Origin: Roseateles terrae
Lineage (GTDB): Bacteria > Pseudomonadota > Gammaproteobacteria > Burkholderiales > Burkholderiaceae_C
Assembly (NCBI RefSeq): GCF_014192155.1
Contig: NZ_JACHXO010000001.1
Span: 62,001-126,000, forward strand
Direction of reading: 5' to 3'
DNA: 64,000 nucleotides
Made by a program: the position numbers and the translations under genes. Below, one piece after another: positions 1 to 8,817 of this stretch (positions within the stretch are counted from its first letter, which is position 1; each line of letters begins with the position of its first letter). The notes under the pieces were generated by a model. The model was not told the origin of the DNA. It worked only from the letters and a program-made list of their open reading frames with translations, and did no database searches.

Positions 1-1
1 C

Positions 2-1039
2 GTCCGGCAGCTGCATCAACGCGAGGCGGATGCCTTTCCGCCGGAGCGACTGCTGCTGGAGCGCCGCATCGCCTGTGAAGCGGATTGCGTGATCGCGGAG
101 TGTCCGCAGGATGCGCACGACCTCGTCACCCATTACGGCGCGCCGCCCGGACGCATTGCCCAGGTCCCCTGCGGTGTGGACCTGGAGGAATTCGGACCCG
201 GCGACCGCCGCTCGGCCCGTCGCCGCCTGGGTCTGCCCGATGACGAGTTCATCGTGCTGCAACTGGGGCGGCTGGTGCCGCGCAAGGGCATCGACAACGT
301 CATCCGTGCTGTCGGTCGACTGGATCGCAGCACGCCGTGGCGCCTGCTGGTGGTCGGCGGCGATACGGTCGTGCCCGACGACGTCCGCACGCCCGAGATC
401 GGCCGTCTGCGCCGCGTGGCACAGGAGGAGGGCTGCGAACCCTGGGTGCAGTTTGTCGGCCGTCGGGACCGCGAGCAGCTGAGGGACTACTACCTGGCCG
501 CCGACGTCTTCGTCACCACGCCCTGGTACGAGCCCTTCGGCATCACGCCGCTGGAAGCCATGGCCTGCGGCACGCCGGTCATCGGGGCTGAGGTGGGCGG
601 CATTCAGCACACCGTGGTCGATGGGCTGACCGGCTATCTGGTGCCGCCGAAGGACCCCGAGTCGCTCGCCCTCCGGTTGCAAGATCTGCGCAGCCATCCC
701 GAACTCGCCCGCATGATGGGCCGGGCCGGCCTGGCGCGTGTGCAGCGTGAATTCACCTGGGACAGCGTGGCCGAGAAGCTGAGTCAGGTCTACACGCGCG
801 TGGCCCGTCAGCGTCGCATGCGTGCGGCGGAGACGTCTCTGCGCCTGATGTCTCACAGCGGTGCGTCGGCGGGTGCCGGTGCGGCCCTCATTCCGACCGA
901 CCAGCTCGCCGCCGCGCGTGCACTGCAGGAACGTCGGACGACGGCAGATCTGGCGGTCCGGGGGGAACCTGCGCCCACTGAGTTGACACAGGTCGCCGCC
1001 ATGGCCGAGATGCCACGGCAATGGCTGGGGGCCAAATGA
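2..1039 (+). CDS. Glycosyltransferase family 4 (5'-truncated by window edge)
   Basis: The frame is open from the first bases of the window, so the N-terminus lies upstream and at least 345 residues are visible. The C-terminal nucleotide-sugar domain of GT-B retaining glycosyltransferases is clear: the GRLVPRKGID segment, then EPFGITPLEAMACGTPVIG, which holds the E-x7-E signature, then GGIQHTVVDGLTGYLVPP. By family it transfers a sugar from a nucleotide donor to a growing glycan at the cytoplasmic face of the membrane; donor and acceptor cannot be told. The last 80 residues are low-complexity. Its stop overlaps the next gene's start by ATGA, and it heads a run of overlapping glycan genes, so the product probably joins lipopolysaccharide-core, capsule or exopolysaccharide synthesis. 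Confidence 0.9.
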   Translation, partial: VRQLHQREADAFPPERLLLERRIACEADCVIAECPQDAHDLVTHYGAPPGRIAQVPCGVDLEEFGPGDRRSARRRLGLPDDEFIVLQLGRLVPRKGIDNVIRAVGRLDRSTPWRLLVVGGDTVVPDDVRTPEIGRLRRVAQEEGCEPWVQFVGRRDREQLRDYYLAADVFVTTPWYEPFGITPLEAMACGTPVIGAEVGGIQHTVVDGLTGYLVPPKDPESLALRLQDLRSHPELARMMGRAGLARVQREFTWDSVAEKLSQVYTRVARQRRMRAAETSLRLMSHSGASAGAGAALIPTDQLAAARALQERRTTADLAVRGEPAPTELTQVAAMAEMPRQWLGAK

Positions 1040-2172
1040 CGGGAGACCTGTTGGATCAGGAACGTCACCGTCGCTGGCACAACGTGCGGCGTGTGCTGCT
1101 GGTGCGGCTGGACAATCTCGGTGACGTGCTGATGAGCACGCCCGCGTTTGCCGCCGTGCGCGAGACCTTGCCCTGGGCCCACCTGACCTTGCTGGCCGCG
1201 CCCGGCACCGAAGCCTTGCGGCCGCATCTGGACATGGTCGACGAGATTGTGGGGTTCAACGCCTCCTGGATGAAGGCAGGCGCTGCCCGACTCGACCAGG
1301 AACCTGCGGACCTGCGGGGCGAAGCCGAGCGTCATCTGGTGCGCCGCCTGAGCCGGGCGCACTTTGATGCGGCCATTGTCTTCACCGTCTGCACCCAGAG
1401 CGCCTTGCCTGCAGCGCTGCTGTGCCGCATGGCCGGCATTCCGCTGGCGGTGGCCCATGTGCGGGAGCGGGCCTACGGCCTGCTCAGCGATGAGCTGCCG
1501 GATCCGGATGTGGTGCGGGACGGCATGCGGCATGAGGTGCAGCGCCAGCTCGATCTGGTGGCGCATGTCGGACTGTTCACCCGCGACGACCGCCTGCGTT
1601 TCAAGGTGCTGCCCAAGGACCGGCTGTCGGCCGCCGCCGCGCTGAAGGCCGCAGGGCTGCGTCCCGGCCAGCCTTATGTCATGGTGCATCCGGGGGCGAG
1701 TGCGCCGTCACGCCGTTACGCCCCGGCAGCCTTTGGCGAGGCGGCCGATCTGATGCGCAGCGATCCGGCCCTGGCGGATGCCGCGGTCCTCTTCTGTGCC
1801 GGTGGCAGCGAGCAGCCGCTGATCGACGAAGCCCGCGCAGTGATGCGCTTCCCCAGCCTGGTGCTGGCAAAGCCGCCCAGCCTGGGTGAGCTGGCGGCGC
1901 TGATTGAAGGGGCTCTCGTGCTGGTGGCCAACAACAGCGGGCCGGTCCACCTGGCGGCTGCCGTCGGCACACCGGTGGTGGACCTGTATGCATTGACCAA
2001 TCCCCAGCACACCCCGTGGCGGGTGGCAGCGCGGGTGCTGTCCCATGACGTGCCGTGCCGCAACTGCCAGAAGAGCGTCTGCGTTCAGGGCCATCACAAC
2101 TGTCTGCGGCTGGTGGCGCCTGCCGAGGTGGCGGGCGCTGCGGCCCGACTTATGGAGGAAGTGGTGACATGA
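1036..2172 (+). CDS. Glycosyltransferase family 9 (heptosyltransferase-like)
   Basis: About 378 residues. An earlier in-frame ATG lies at 1021, but the ATG at 1036 overlaps the previous stop as ATGA and is preferred. GT9 marks are visible: RLDNLGDVLMSTPAFAAVR near the N-terminus, the central VMVHPGAS segment, and NNSGPVHLAAAVGTPVVDLY near the C-terminus, which in the family forms the ADP-heptose site. A Cys-rich tail (CRNCQKSVC) follows. Members add heptose to lipid A-core on the cytoplasmic side of the inner membrane. ADP-heptose genes at 11.1-13.3 kb and 19.3 kb support a heptose donor, but substrate is inferred. Its stop overlaps the next start by ATGA. Confidence 0.9.
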   Translation: MTGDLLDQERHRRWHNVRRVLLVRLDNLGDVLMSTPAFAAVRETLPWAHLTLLAAPGTEALRPHLDMVDEIVGFNASWMKAGAARLDQEPADLRGEAERHLVRRLSRAHFDAAIVFTVCTQSALPAALLCRMAGIPLAVAHVRERAYGLLSDELPDPDVVRDGMRHEVQRQLDLVAHVGLFTRDDRLRFKVLPKDRLSAAAALKAAGLRPGQPYVMVHPGASAPSRRYAPAAFGEAADLMRSDPALADAAVLFCAGGSEQPLIDEARAVMRFPSLVLAKPPSLGELAALIEGALVLVANNSGPVHLAAAVGTPVVDLYALTNPQHTPWRVAARVLSHDVPCRNCQKSVCVQGHHNCLRLVAPAEVAGAAARLMEEVVT

Positions 2173-3209
2173 ATGCCGTCCTGAAGTCAGCCCCGGATTC
2201 CGCCGAAGCGCGCGCGGTGCCTGACATCACCGTGGTGGTGCCGACCTATCTGCGTCCGATGCTGCTCGAGCGCTGTCTGCTGGCGTTGATGGGGCAGGAC
2301 CTGCCGCGCGACCGGTATGAAATCGTGGTCGTGGACGACGGCCGTGACGACCGTACCCGCGACCGCGTGCGAATGCTGGCAGGGCGCACCGATGCGCCGT
2401 CGATTCACTATCTGCGCCCGGCCCGCGGGCGTGGTCCGGCCGTGGCACGCAACGCCGGCTGGCTGGCGGCGCGCGGCGCGGTCGTTGCCTTCACCGACGA
2501 CGACACCATTCCCGACGTCCACTGGCTGACGCGCGGTCAGCAGGCCTTGCTGGCGCATCCCGAGTGGGTGGCCGCCTCGGGACGGGTGCAGGTGCCGCGC
2601 CTGGCGATGCCTGTGGACCGGCTGGAGCGTCCGACCGATCATGAGCTGATGACCCGCGGCCTGGAGACGGCCGAGTTCGTCACCGCCAATGCCTTCGTGC
2701 GGCGGGAGGCGCTGGTGCGCATCGATGGCTTCGACGAGCGTTTCCAGCGCGCCTGGCGGGAAGACTCCGATCTGCAGTTCCGCCTTCAGCAGCTGGGCCC
2801 GGTGGGCCGGGTGGCCGACGCGCAGGTGTGGCATCCGGTGCGGCCGGAACGCTGGGGCGTGTCGCTGCGGCAGCAGCGCAATGTCTTCTTCGATGCCTTG
2901 CTCTACCGCAAGCATCCCGACCTCTATCGCAGCCGCATCCGGCCGGTGCCGCCGTGGGACTACTACGCCATCGTGGCACTGACCCTCGCATCGATCGTGA
3001 TGGCGCTGGCGGGTTGGGCCGAGCCGGCCGTGGTGGCACTGGCGGGGGCGGCCCTGCTGATCCTGATGCTGGCGCGTCGCCGGCTGCGCAACACCTCGCA
3101 TGCGCCCCGGCATGTGCTGGAGATGGTTGCCACCTCGGTGGCCATTCCCTTCCTGTCGGTCTACTGGCGGCTGCGCGGCGCCTGGCATTTCCGAACGCTG
3201 TTCCTGTGA
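2169..3209 (+). CDS. Glycosyltransferase family 2 with C-terminal membrane segments
   Basis: 346 residues from the ATG at 2169 (ATGA overlap with the preceding stop). The GT-A fold is shown by ITVVVPTYLRP, IVVVDDG and AFTDDDTIP, the last carrying the metal-binding DxD motif, and by the WREDSDLQFRL segment with the usual acidic pair. Two hydrophobic segments at roughly residues 270-310 anchor it in the inner membrane. The family inverts configuration when it transfers a sugar from a nucleotide donor; the precise sugar is unknown. It sits in the middle of the glycan operon and should act on the same glycan as its neighbours. Confidence 0.88.
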   Translation: MNAVLKSAPDSAEARAVPDITVVVPTYLRPMLLERCLLALMGQDLPRDRYEIVVVDDGRDDRTRDRVRMLAGRTDAPSIHYLRPARGRGPAVARNAGWLAARGAVVAFTDDDTIPDVHWLTRGQQALLAHPEWVAASGRVQVPRLAMPVDRLERPTDHELMTRGLETAEFVTANAFVRREALVRIDGFDERFQRAWREDSDLQFRLQQLGPVGRVADAQVWHPVRPERWGVSLRQQRNVFFDALLYRKHPDLYRSRIRPVPPWDYYAIVALTLASIVMALAGWAEPAVVALAGAALLILMLARRRLRNTSHAPRHVLEMVATSVAIPFLSVYWRLRGAWHFRTLFL

Positions 3210-3222
3210 GTGGAGATCGCTT

Positions 3223-4449
3223 TTGAGTCTGCTGAGTTTCTCGACCGCTGAGCGCGCGACGCCCGCCGACCGCATCCACGCCCCGACCCAAGGGGCAGGG
3301 CGGGTCCAGGGGCCGATCCGCCGCGTGCTGATCCTGCGGGCGCTGGTGCTGGGAGACACGATGTGCGCCGTGCCGGCCTTTCGCGCCATGCGCCGCGCCT
3401 GGCCGGACGCGCGGCTGTGCGTGATGGGGACGCCAGCGTCACGGGACTACCTCTCGCGCATTTCCTGTGTCGACGAATGGCTGCCGTTTCCCGGCTGGCC
3501 CGGACTTCCGGAGCAGGCGGTCGATGTGCGCGGCCTGCCACCCGCCCTGGCGCTGCTGCAATCGATGGATTGGGATCTGGCCATCCAGCTGCACGGCAGC
3601 GGGCAGGTGACCAATCCGTTCCTGGCGCTGGCCGGGGCCCGTCAGATGGCTGGCTTCCAGGGCCCGGGCGCCTGGGTGCCTGAGGCTGACGCCGCGCTGT
3701 TTGCGCCCTGGCCGGTGCTGGGCCACGAGACCGAGCGGCTGCTCAGCCTGTGTCGTCACCTGGGCCTGCCGGTGGAAGACAGCCATCTGGAGTTCCCACT
3801 GCGGCCCGAGGACGACGAGGCGGTCCGCCAGGCCTGGCCCGGGTGGGAGGACTGCGCCTCGTATGCCTGCGTGCATGTGGGTGCGCAGTTGCCGTCACGG
3901 CGATGGCCGCTGCGGCGTTTTGCCGCGGTGGCTCAGTCCCTGCACGACAACGGCCATCAGGTGGTGCTCACCGGCACGCCGTCGGAGGCAGCGCTGGGTG
4001 AAGAACTCGAACGGCTGCTCGATGCGCTGGGGGTGCCGCGGCTGAACCTGATCGGTCGCACCAGCCTGTGGTCGATGGGCGCCCTGTTGCGCCGCGCCCG
4101 GGTGCTGGTCTGCAACGACACCGGCGTCTCCCACATGGCCGCCGCGTTGCGGGTGCCCAGCGTGGTGGTGTCCTGCGGCAGCGAGCCGATGCGCTGGGCG
4201 CCGCCGGACACCCGGTTGCACCGCTTGCTGGCCAAACCGGCACCTTGCCGGCCCTGCGCCTATCCGGAATGTCCCCATGGTCATGCCTGCGCGCATGCCC
4301 TGTCCGTCTTCGAGGTCCTGCAGGCACTGGACGACCTGCTGGCCCATCCCCACCCTCAGCTGGAGCCCTCCGATGGCCCGACGACTGCGCATCCTCACCT
4401 GGCACGTGCACGGCAACTACCTCTACAACCTCACCCAGGTCCCGCATGA
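3223..4449 (+). CDS. Second glycosyltransferase family 9 protein
   Basis: 408 residues from a TTG at 3223 with a GGAGA ribosome site just upstream; no ATG or GTG lies in frame between the previous stop and the conserved RRVLILRALVLGDTMCAVPAF motif, so TTG is the best start. GT9 signatures follow: CVHVGAQLPSRRWP in the middle and VCNDTGVSHMAAALRVPSVV near the end, then a Cys-rich segment (CRPCAYPEC) like that of the GT9 gene at 1036. It probably transfers heptose or a similar sugar. The last 77 bases overlap the next gene in another frame; the residues encoded there look like a non-conserved tail. Confidence 0.85.
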   Translation: MSLLSFSTAERATPADRIHAPTQGAGRVQGPIRRVLILRALVLGDTMCAVPAFRAMRRAWPDARLCVMGTPASRDYLSRISCVDEWLPFPGWPGLPEQAVDVRGLPPALALLQSMDWDLAIQLHGSGQVTNPFLALAGARQMAGFQGPGAWVPEADAALFAPWPVLGHETERLLSLCRHLGLPVEDSHLEFPLRPEDDEAVRQAWPGWEDCASYACVHVGAQLPSRRWPLRRFAAVAQSLHDNGHQVVLTGTPSEAALGEELERLLDALGVPRLNLIGRTSLWSMGALLRRARVLVCNDTGVSHMAAALRVPSVVVSCGSEPMRWAPPDTRLHRLLAKPAPCRPCAYPECPHGHACAHALSVFEVLQALDDLLAHPHPQLEPSDGPTTAHPHLARARQLPLQPHPGPA

Positions 4450-5323
4450 CTTCTACCTGGTGACCGACCCGCAGCGCTCGCCGGGCCGTGTCGGCCGCGT
4501 GGGCAGCCTGCCTTGGGGCGACAACGTGCATGAGGCGCCGGTGGACCAGATCGGCGGCATGCACTTCGATGTGGTGCTCTACCAGCATCGCACCGGCTGG
4601 GACGAAGACCGGCCCCGCTGGCTGTCCGCTGAGCAGCAGCAGTTGCCGCGCGTCTATCTGGAGCACGATCCTCCGCAGCAGCATCCCACCGAGACGCTGC
4701 ACTGGGTGCAGGACCCCGCCGCCGTGATCGTGCATTGCACCCACTTCAACGCGCTCATGTGGAACAACGGCGTGACGCCCTGGCGGGTGGTGGAGCACGG
4801 CGTCAAGCCGCTGGGTCAGGAGCGCTATCACGGCGAACTGGCGCAGGGCCTCGTCGTGGTGAATCACCTGGAGCGGCGTGGCCGCCGGCTGGGCCTCGAC
4901 CTCTATCGGCAGATGCTGGACGAGGTGCCGCTGTCGCTGGTGGGCATGGGCAGCGAGACGCTGCCCGGCGGGGTGGGTGAAGCGTCGCAGCAGCAGCTGC
5001 CGGGCTACATGGCGTCGCATCGTTTCTTCTTCCACCCGGTGCGCTACACCAGCCTGGGTCTGGCGCTGATCGAAGCGATGCTGGTGGGCCAGCCGGTGGT
5101 GGGGCTGGCAACGACCGAGCTCAGCACCGTCATCCGCAGCGGCGAAAACGGCTTCATCGACAACCGGCCGACCGCCCTGGCGGAGGTGATGCGTCAGTTG
5201 CTCCGCGAGCCGGGCCTGGCGCGCGAATGGGGACAGCGGGGTCGGGACCTGGCGCGCGAGCGCTTTGGCATCGACCGTTTCGTTTCCGATTGGATGCACA
5301 TCCTTCACGAGGTCACGACATGA
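4373..5323 (+). CDS. Glycosyltransferase (GT4-like, compact)
   Basis: 316 residues starting at the ATG at 4373, inside the end of the previous gene; the reading begins [20 protein letters not shown], a normal N-terminal Rossmann strand, which supports this start. The C-terminal half shows [20 protein letters not shown] and [14 protein letters not shown], the donor-binding region of GT-B retaining enzymes. It is shorter than most GT4 proteins because the N-terminal acceptor domain is compact. Its stop overlaps the start of the epimerase gene by ATGA. Substrate unknown; the operon context implies surface glycan synthesis. Confidence 0.85.
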   Translation: MARRLRILTWHVHGNYLYNLTQVPHDFYLVTDPQRSPGRVGRVGSLPWGDNVHEAPVDQIGGMHFDVVLYQHRTGWDEDRPRWLSAEQQQLPRVYLEHDPPQQHPTETLHWVQDPAAVIVHCTHFNALMWNNGVTPWRVVEHGVKPLGQERYHGELAQGLVVVNHLERRGRRLGLDLYRQMLDEVPLSLVGMGSETLPGGVGEASQQQLPGYMASHRFFFHPVRYTSLGLALIEAMLVGQPVVGLATTELSTVIRSGENGFIDNRPTALAEVMRQLLREPGLAREWGQRGRDLARERFGIDRFVSDWMHILHEVTT

Positions 5324-6291
5324 ATCAGAATTCCCTTCCCGTGGCAGTGACCGGCGCGGCCGGCTTCGTTGGCAGCCACCTGTGTGAGGCCCTGCTGGCC
5401 CAGGGGCACCGGGTGATGGCGATGGACAACCTCAGCACCGGGGACATCGGCCATCTGGATGGACTGCTCGGCCACAAGGCGTTCACCTTCCAGCGGCGGG
5501 ACGTATGCCTGGAGCCGCCGCGCGAGCTGGTGGAAGCGCGGCAGATCTTCAACCTGGCCTGCCCGGCAAGCCCCGCGTATTACCAGTCCGCGCCGGTGGA
5601 CACGGTGCTGTGCAGCGTGCTGGGCCTGTGGCGGCTGCTGGAGCTCTCCCAGCGCACCGGGGCGCGCCTGCTGCAGACCTCCACCAGTGAGGTCTATGGC
5701 GATGCGGAGCGTCATCCGCAGCGGGAGGACTACTGGGGCAATGTCAATCCGAACGGCGCCCGTTCCTGCTATGACGAGGGCAAGCGCTGCGGAGAAGCCA
5801 TGATGATGGCCTACCACCAGGAACGGCAGGTGGATGTGCGCATCGCCCGCATCTTCAATACCTACGGGCCGCGCCTGCGTCCCGGCGACGGCCGGGTGGT
5901 GAGCAACTTCATCGTGCAGGCGCTGCAGGGGCAGGACCTCACCGTCTACGGTGACGGCCAGCAGACCCGCAGCTTCTGCTACGTGAGCGACACGGTGCGG
6001 GCGCTGATGCTGCTGATGGAGGCGGATGAGCGGGGGCCGGTCAATGTGGGCAACCCCGGGGAGCACACCATGCTGGACCTGGCCGAGCAGATCCTTCGGC
6101 TGACGGGCAGCCGCTCGCGGCTGGTCTTCCGACCCCTGCCGCAGGACGACCCGCGGCGTCGCTGCCCCGACATCGAACGCGCCCGTGAACGACTGGGTTG
6201 GGAGCCGACCGTGAGCCTGGAAGAGGGGCTGGAGCGCACCATTCATCACTTCCGGGATCTGCTGGGCCAGCAGAGGGTGATCGTGGCTTAA
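5320..6291 (+). CDS. UDP-glucuronate decarboxylase / UDP-xylose synthase-like SDR
   Basis: 323 residues. The NAD-binding GAAGFVGSH motif is at residues 13-20, the Ser/Thr region TSTSEVYGD at about 121-128, and the catalytic YxxxK as Y151-K155. The stretch around [13 protein letters not shown] and SCYDEGKR is typical of UDP-xylose synthase (UXS), which oxidises and decarboxylates UDP-glucuronate in the cytoplasm to give UDP-xylose. RIFNTYGPR and [14 protein letters not shown] complete the extended-SDR pattern. The ATG overlaps the previous stop by ATGA; it is the last gene of the glycan operon and probably supplies a pentose donor to the transferases. A related UDP-sugar epimerase remains possible. 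Confidence 0.88.
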   Translation: MNQNSLPVAVTGAAGFVGSHLCEALLAQGHRVMAMDNLSTGDIGHLDGLLGHKAFTFQRRDVCLEPPRELVEARQIFNLACPASPAYYQSAPVDTVLCSVLGLWRLLELSQRTGARLLQTSTSEVYGDAERHPQREDYWGNVNPNGARSCYDEGKRCGEAMMMAYHQERQVDVRIARIFNTYGPRLRPGDGRVVSNFIVQALQGQDLTVYGDGQQTRSFCYVSDTVRALMLLMEADERGPVNVGNPGEHTMLDLAEQILRLTGSRSRLVFRPLPQDDPRRRCPDIERARERLGWEPTVSLEEGLERTIHHFRDLLGQQRVIVA

Positions 6292-6311
6292 GTTCGCCGC
6301 CTGAGCGATGA

Positions 6312-6329
6312 CTTTGCGTTTTCGCAAGG
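6312..6329 (+). terminator. Weak hairpin after the glycan operon
   Basis: A 7-pair stem (one G-U) with a TTTT loop, arms 6312-6318 and 6323-6329, lies 20 bases after the stop of the UXS-type gene. It is followed by only TTTG, so termination here is possible but weak. Confidence 0.3.
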
Positions 6330-6391
6330 TTTGAAAGGATCAGGACTCGCGACGCGTGCGGGGAAGGCGACCGGTCAGCACCCAGGGGGAC

Positions 6392-6409
6392 GATGCCCCG
6401 TCGGGCATC
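6392..6409. other. Inverted repeat upstream of the 6436 gene
   Basis: A perfect 7-base inverted repeat (GATGCCC / GGGCATC, 4-base loop) lies 27 bases before the start codon at 6436. It could be an operator or an mRNA leader hairpin. No T-run follows, so it is not a good terminator. Confidence 0.35.
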
Positions 6410-6435
6410 TCACGTCCTTCTGAGGTGAGCTGTTC

Positions 6436-7743
6436 ATGTCTTTCCCCTCTCCTGGCCAAGCCTTTGGTCCATCGCAGGGTTCTGCCTATGGGGCTCCCTA
6501 CGGGAGTGCTGCCGGTCCGCACTGGCAGGCGCCTGCATTCAACGGCCAGATGCCGGCGGGCATCCGACTCGATCCCCAGGCCGCGGCCCTGGCCGGTGGC
6601 GACCCGGCCGCCATCCAGCTCTTCCAGCGGCTGACGGCCCAGTTCGGTACCAGCGTCAACTGGCTGCCCGATGTGGTGCGGCTCGGCCAGCTCTGCAATT
6701 CGCTGTCGCCGGCGGAACAGCGGCTGGTCCAGCGCCATCTGTTCTCCGCCAATGCCGCCCAGCTGGATGACTTGTCTGCACTCCGGCACGACCCGGAGGC
6801 GATGGCGGAAGTACTGGCCGGCGATGACGGCTGGGCTGATGAGGCCGCAGGTGACGGCCCGGCCCATGCAGCGTCGTCCAACGTCCGGGGGGCGGGTACG
6901 CCGCTACCGGAGAAGAGTGGCCGCCCTGATGAGTCCTCTCATGGGCGTGGGCCCGCGGTGTCCCAGGGCCGGCCGCCGATGCCGGGTCCGGCGGACTTCC
7001 AGCGCGCGCCTGGCTCGGGCCGACCTGGTGCTCCGTCTAGCGGCATGGCCGCGTCCGGTTACGGCGCTCCGCCCATGTGGATGCCTGGCCCATCGATGGG
7101 CCGACCGGCCAGCCCGGCATCGCTGGCTCCGAGCGCTCCTCCGACCGCACCGTCCTCGCCTTCCGGATTTCTGTCGCCCGCTGCACCGCTCACGCCGGGG
7201 TCACCTTACGCGTCGCCCGGGCCGGGTACTGGCGCGTTCCCAACGGGCGGATATGGTTCGCCGCCCCCTGCCTTCGGCACTGCGGGGGCGCCGGGTTGGT
7301 CGGGTGCGCCTGCGTCGCCTCTGGCCTACCACGCGCCTGCACCCGCGGGCTGGCCGGGTGCTGCACAGCCGCCGGTCGTCAGCAGTTGGTCGACCTCGTT
7401 CAATGGCGGCGCACCCATGGTGTTCAATGGCGGACCACCGATGGTGGTCAGTGGCGCGCCCCCGATGGTGTTCAACGGCACGCCGCCGGTGATGGTGGCG
7501 AACTACCCGTGTCTGCCGACGCCGCCGCTGGCGTGGGACGCTTGCGGCGGATTCATGCCCTACCAGCCGTTCCAGAGCTGGAATCCGTGGATGGGCGGTG
7601 GATTCGGCATGCCATCACCGTATTACATGCCCGACCTGCCCAGCGCCGGCATGAGCCTCGGCATGGGCGTGGGGGCCGCGCTGGCCTCCGGGGTGGGATC
7701 GCTGCTCGGCTCCTTCGCCTTCGGCCATCACCACTGCTGGTAA
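6436..7743 (+). CDS. Unknown Pro/Gly/Ala-rich protein with 8-residue tandem repeats
   Basis: 435 residues; not a family I recognise. Residues about 40-140 look helical and ordered (for example FQRLTAQFGTSVNWLPDV). A long Pro/Gly/Ser/Ala-rich stretch follows to about residue 320. Four consecutive copies of an 8-residue unit of the type FNGGxPMV span roughly 322-354. The end is hydrophobic and Gly-rich and closes with GHHHCW. There is no classical signal peptide. The ATG at 6436 has a modest GAGGTGA ribosome site. It precedes the 7750 gene by 6 bases and is probably co-transcribed with it. The disordered middle and repeats suggest a secreted, surface or effector-type protein, but that is inference. 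Confidence 0.7.
   Translation: MSFPSPGQAFGPSQGSAYGAPYGSAAGPHWQAPAFNGQMPAGIRLDPQAAALAGGDPAAIQLFQRLTAQFGTSVNWLPDVVRLGQLCNSLSPAEQRLVQRHLFSANAAQLDDLSALRHDPEAMAEVLAGDDGWADEAAGDGPAHAASSNVRGAGTPLPEKSGRPDESSHGRGPAVSQGRPPMPGPADFQRAPGSGRPGAPSSGMAASGYGAPPMWMPGPSMGRPASPASLAPSAPPTAPSSPSGFLSPAAPLTPGSPYASPGPGTGAFPTGGYGSPPPAFGTAGAPGWSGAPASPLAYHAPAPAGWPGAAQPPVVSSWSTSFNGGAPMVFNGGPPMVVSGAPPMVFNGTPPVMVANYPCLPTPPLAWDACGGFMPYQPFQSWNPWMGGGFGMPSPYYMPDLPSAGMSLGMGVGAALASGVGSLLGSFAFGHHHCW
7399..7497 (+). repeat. Four tandem ~24-base repeats inside the 6436 gene
   Basis: Units at 7399-7422, 7423-7446, 7447-7470 and 7471-7497 (27 bases) encode FNGGAPMV, FNGGPPMV, VSGAPPMV and FNGTPPVMV. The copies are imperfect, so the array is old rather than a fresh slippage product. 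Confidence 0.8.
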
Positions 7744-7749
7744 CGCATC

Positions 7750-8817
7750 ATGGACGCCAGCCGTTTAGCTCCGGGCCTTCTGCGCCACCTTCGGGCGCCT
7801 CGGGTGGCGGGCCTTCAGGCACCGCCGCCCAAGCGCCAACCCTGGTCGACGTCCGCGCCGCTGCCCGGCGCGCCGGCTGCAGACCGCGCTGCGACAAGGC
7901 CCGCTTCGGCGCCGGGCGCGATGCCCGCCTATCGGCTGCGTCTGGCGGTCGGTGCGGGCGCGCCGAATGGGGCTTCGGCGGCTGACATGAGCGCTTCCCG
8001 GCGCGGCGGCCTGACCTTCGCAATGGCACCCGATGCGGTGTATCAGGTGCGCTGCGCTGGGCTGTCGGCGTCTTTACCCGGGCCGGGATCCTCCGCGACG
8101 GTGTCAGTGGCACTAACCCCGACCGCGGAGCCTCCTTCGGAAACGGCAAGGGCCCCGGCAGTGGCCGGAGCATCGGCAGCGACCCAGGGGGCGACCACGG
8201 CTGCGATAGCGTCAGCGTCAGCGGCAGCTTCGGCGGCCACGTCAGCAACAACGGCGACGACCACCTCCTCCGCCGCGGAGGCGTCCCCGGATGCTGGTTC
8301 CGGCGCTGCAGGCGCTCCCGCTGTCCGCCGTCGATTACCGCCTCCCGAGCTGGTGGCGTTGTGCCGACAGCCGGTCATGCAGCGTCTGCTGCTCCTGGCC
8401 CAGTCGCGTCAGGCGCTGCTGGCGTTTGAGGAACAGTTGGCCAGCGAGTGGCGCCAGGGGCATCCCTACGCCGATGCGGCCGAGGTCGCCCGCGCGGTGT
8501 ATGGCGATCCTCGTTATGAACAGATGATCAACCGCCTCAAATTTGCCGACAGCCCGCAGTGCGCCCGTGTGCTCGCTGCACGCATTGCGCGGGACGGCGG
8601 CGGCCTTTCCGTCTGCACCGCCACCGCCGAAGGCTTCGGCAACGAGTTCGTTCTGGTCGCCGCCCAACTGCATGACGACCTGACCGACTGGCACGACTTG
8701 CCCCCGGACACCGTGCTGATGGACCCTTGGGGTCAACGGCAGGGGCCGGCGCGTGGGCTGCTGATCGCCGCCGGTCTCAGCAGCAGTGAGTTGCGGGTGG
8801 AGCGGATGTTCACCTGA
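7750..8817 (+). CDS. Unknown protein with Ala/Thr-rich linker and C-terminal globular domain
   Basis: 355 residues from the ATG at 7750, 6 bases after the previous stop. Residues 1-195 are low-complexity (Ala, Ser, Thr, Pro), with a run of Ala/Thr-Ser before residue 190. The last 160 residues look globular and contain LVALCRQPVMQRLLLLAQSR, a FVLVAAQLH segment and then TVLMDPWGQ. A hydrophobic strand followed by a spaced DPW recalls the His and Asp ends of papain-fold effectors such as YopT/AvrPphB-type proteases, but the expected His before FVLV is absent here (NE instead), so I make no functional call. Possible later starts at 7921 and 7987 would remove part of the linker. The stop overlaps the end of the convergent gene by 8 bases. 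Confidence 0.65.
   Translation: MDASRLAPGLLRHLRAPRVAGLQAPPPKRQPWSTSAPLPGAPAADRAATRPASAPGAMPAYRLRLAVGAGAPNGASAADMSASRRGGLTFAMAPDAVYQVRCAGLSASLPGPGSSATVSVALTPTAEPPSETARAPAVAGASAATQGATTAAIASASAAASAATSATTATTTSSAAEASPDAGSGAAGAPAVRRRLPPPELVALCRQPVMQRLLLLAQSRQALLAFEEQLASEWRQGHPYADAAEVARAVYGDPRYEQMINRLKFADSPQCARVLAARIARDGGGLSVCTATAEGFGNEFVLVAAQLHDDLTDWHDLPPDTVLMDPWGQRQGPARGLLIAAGLSSSELRVERMFT

Noticed and set aside
7750-8817. Calling the 7750 protein a YopT/AvrPphB-type cysteine protease
   Set aside because: Only a hydrophobic strand plus DPW spacing is suggestive; the catalytic His position is NE and no convincing Cys motif could be placed.
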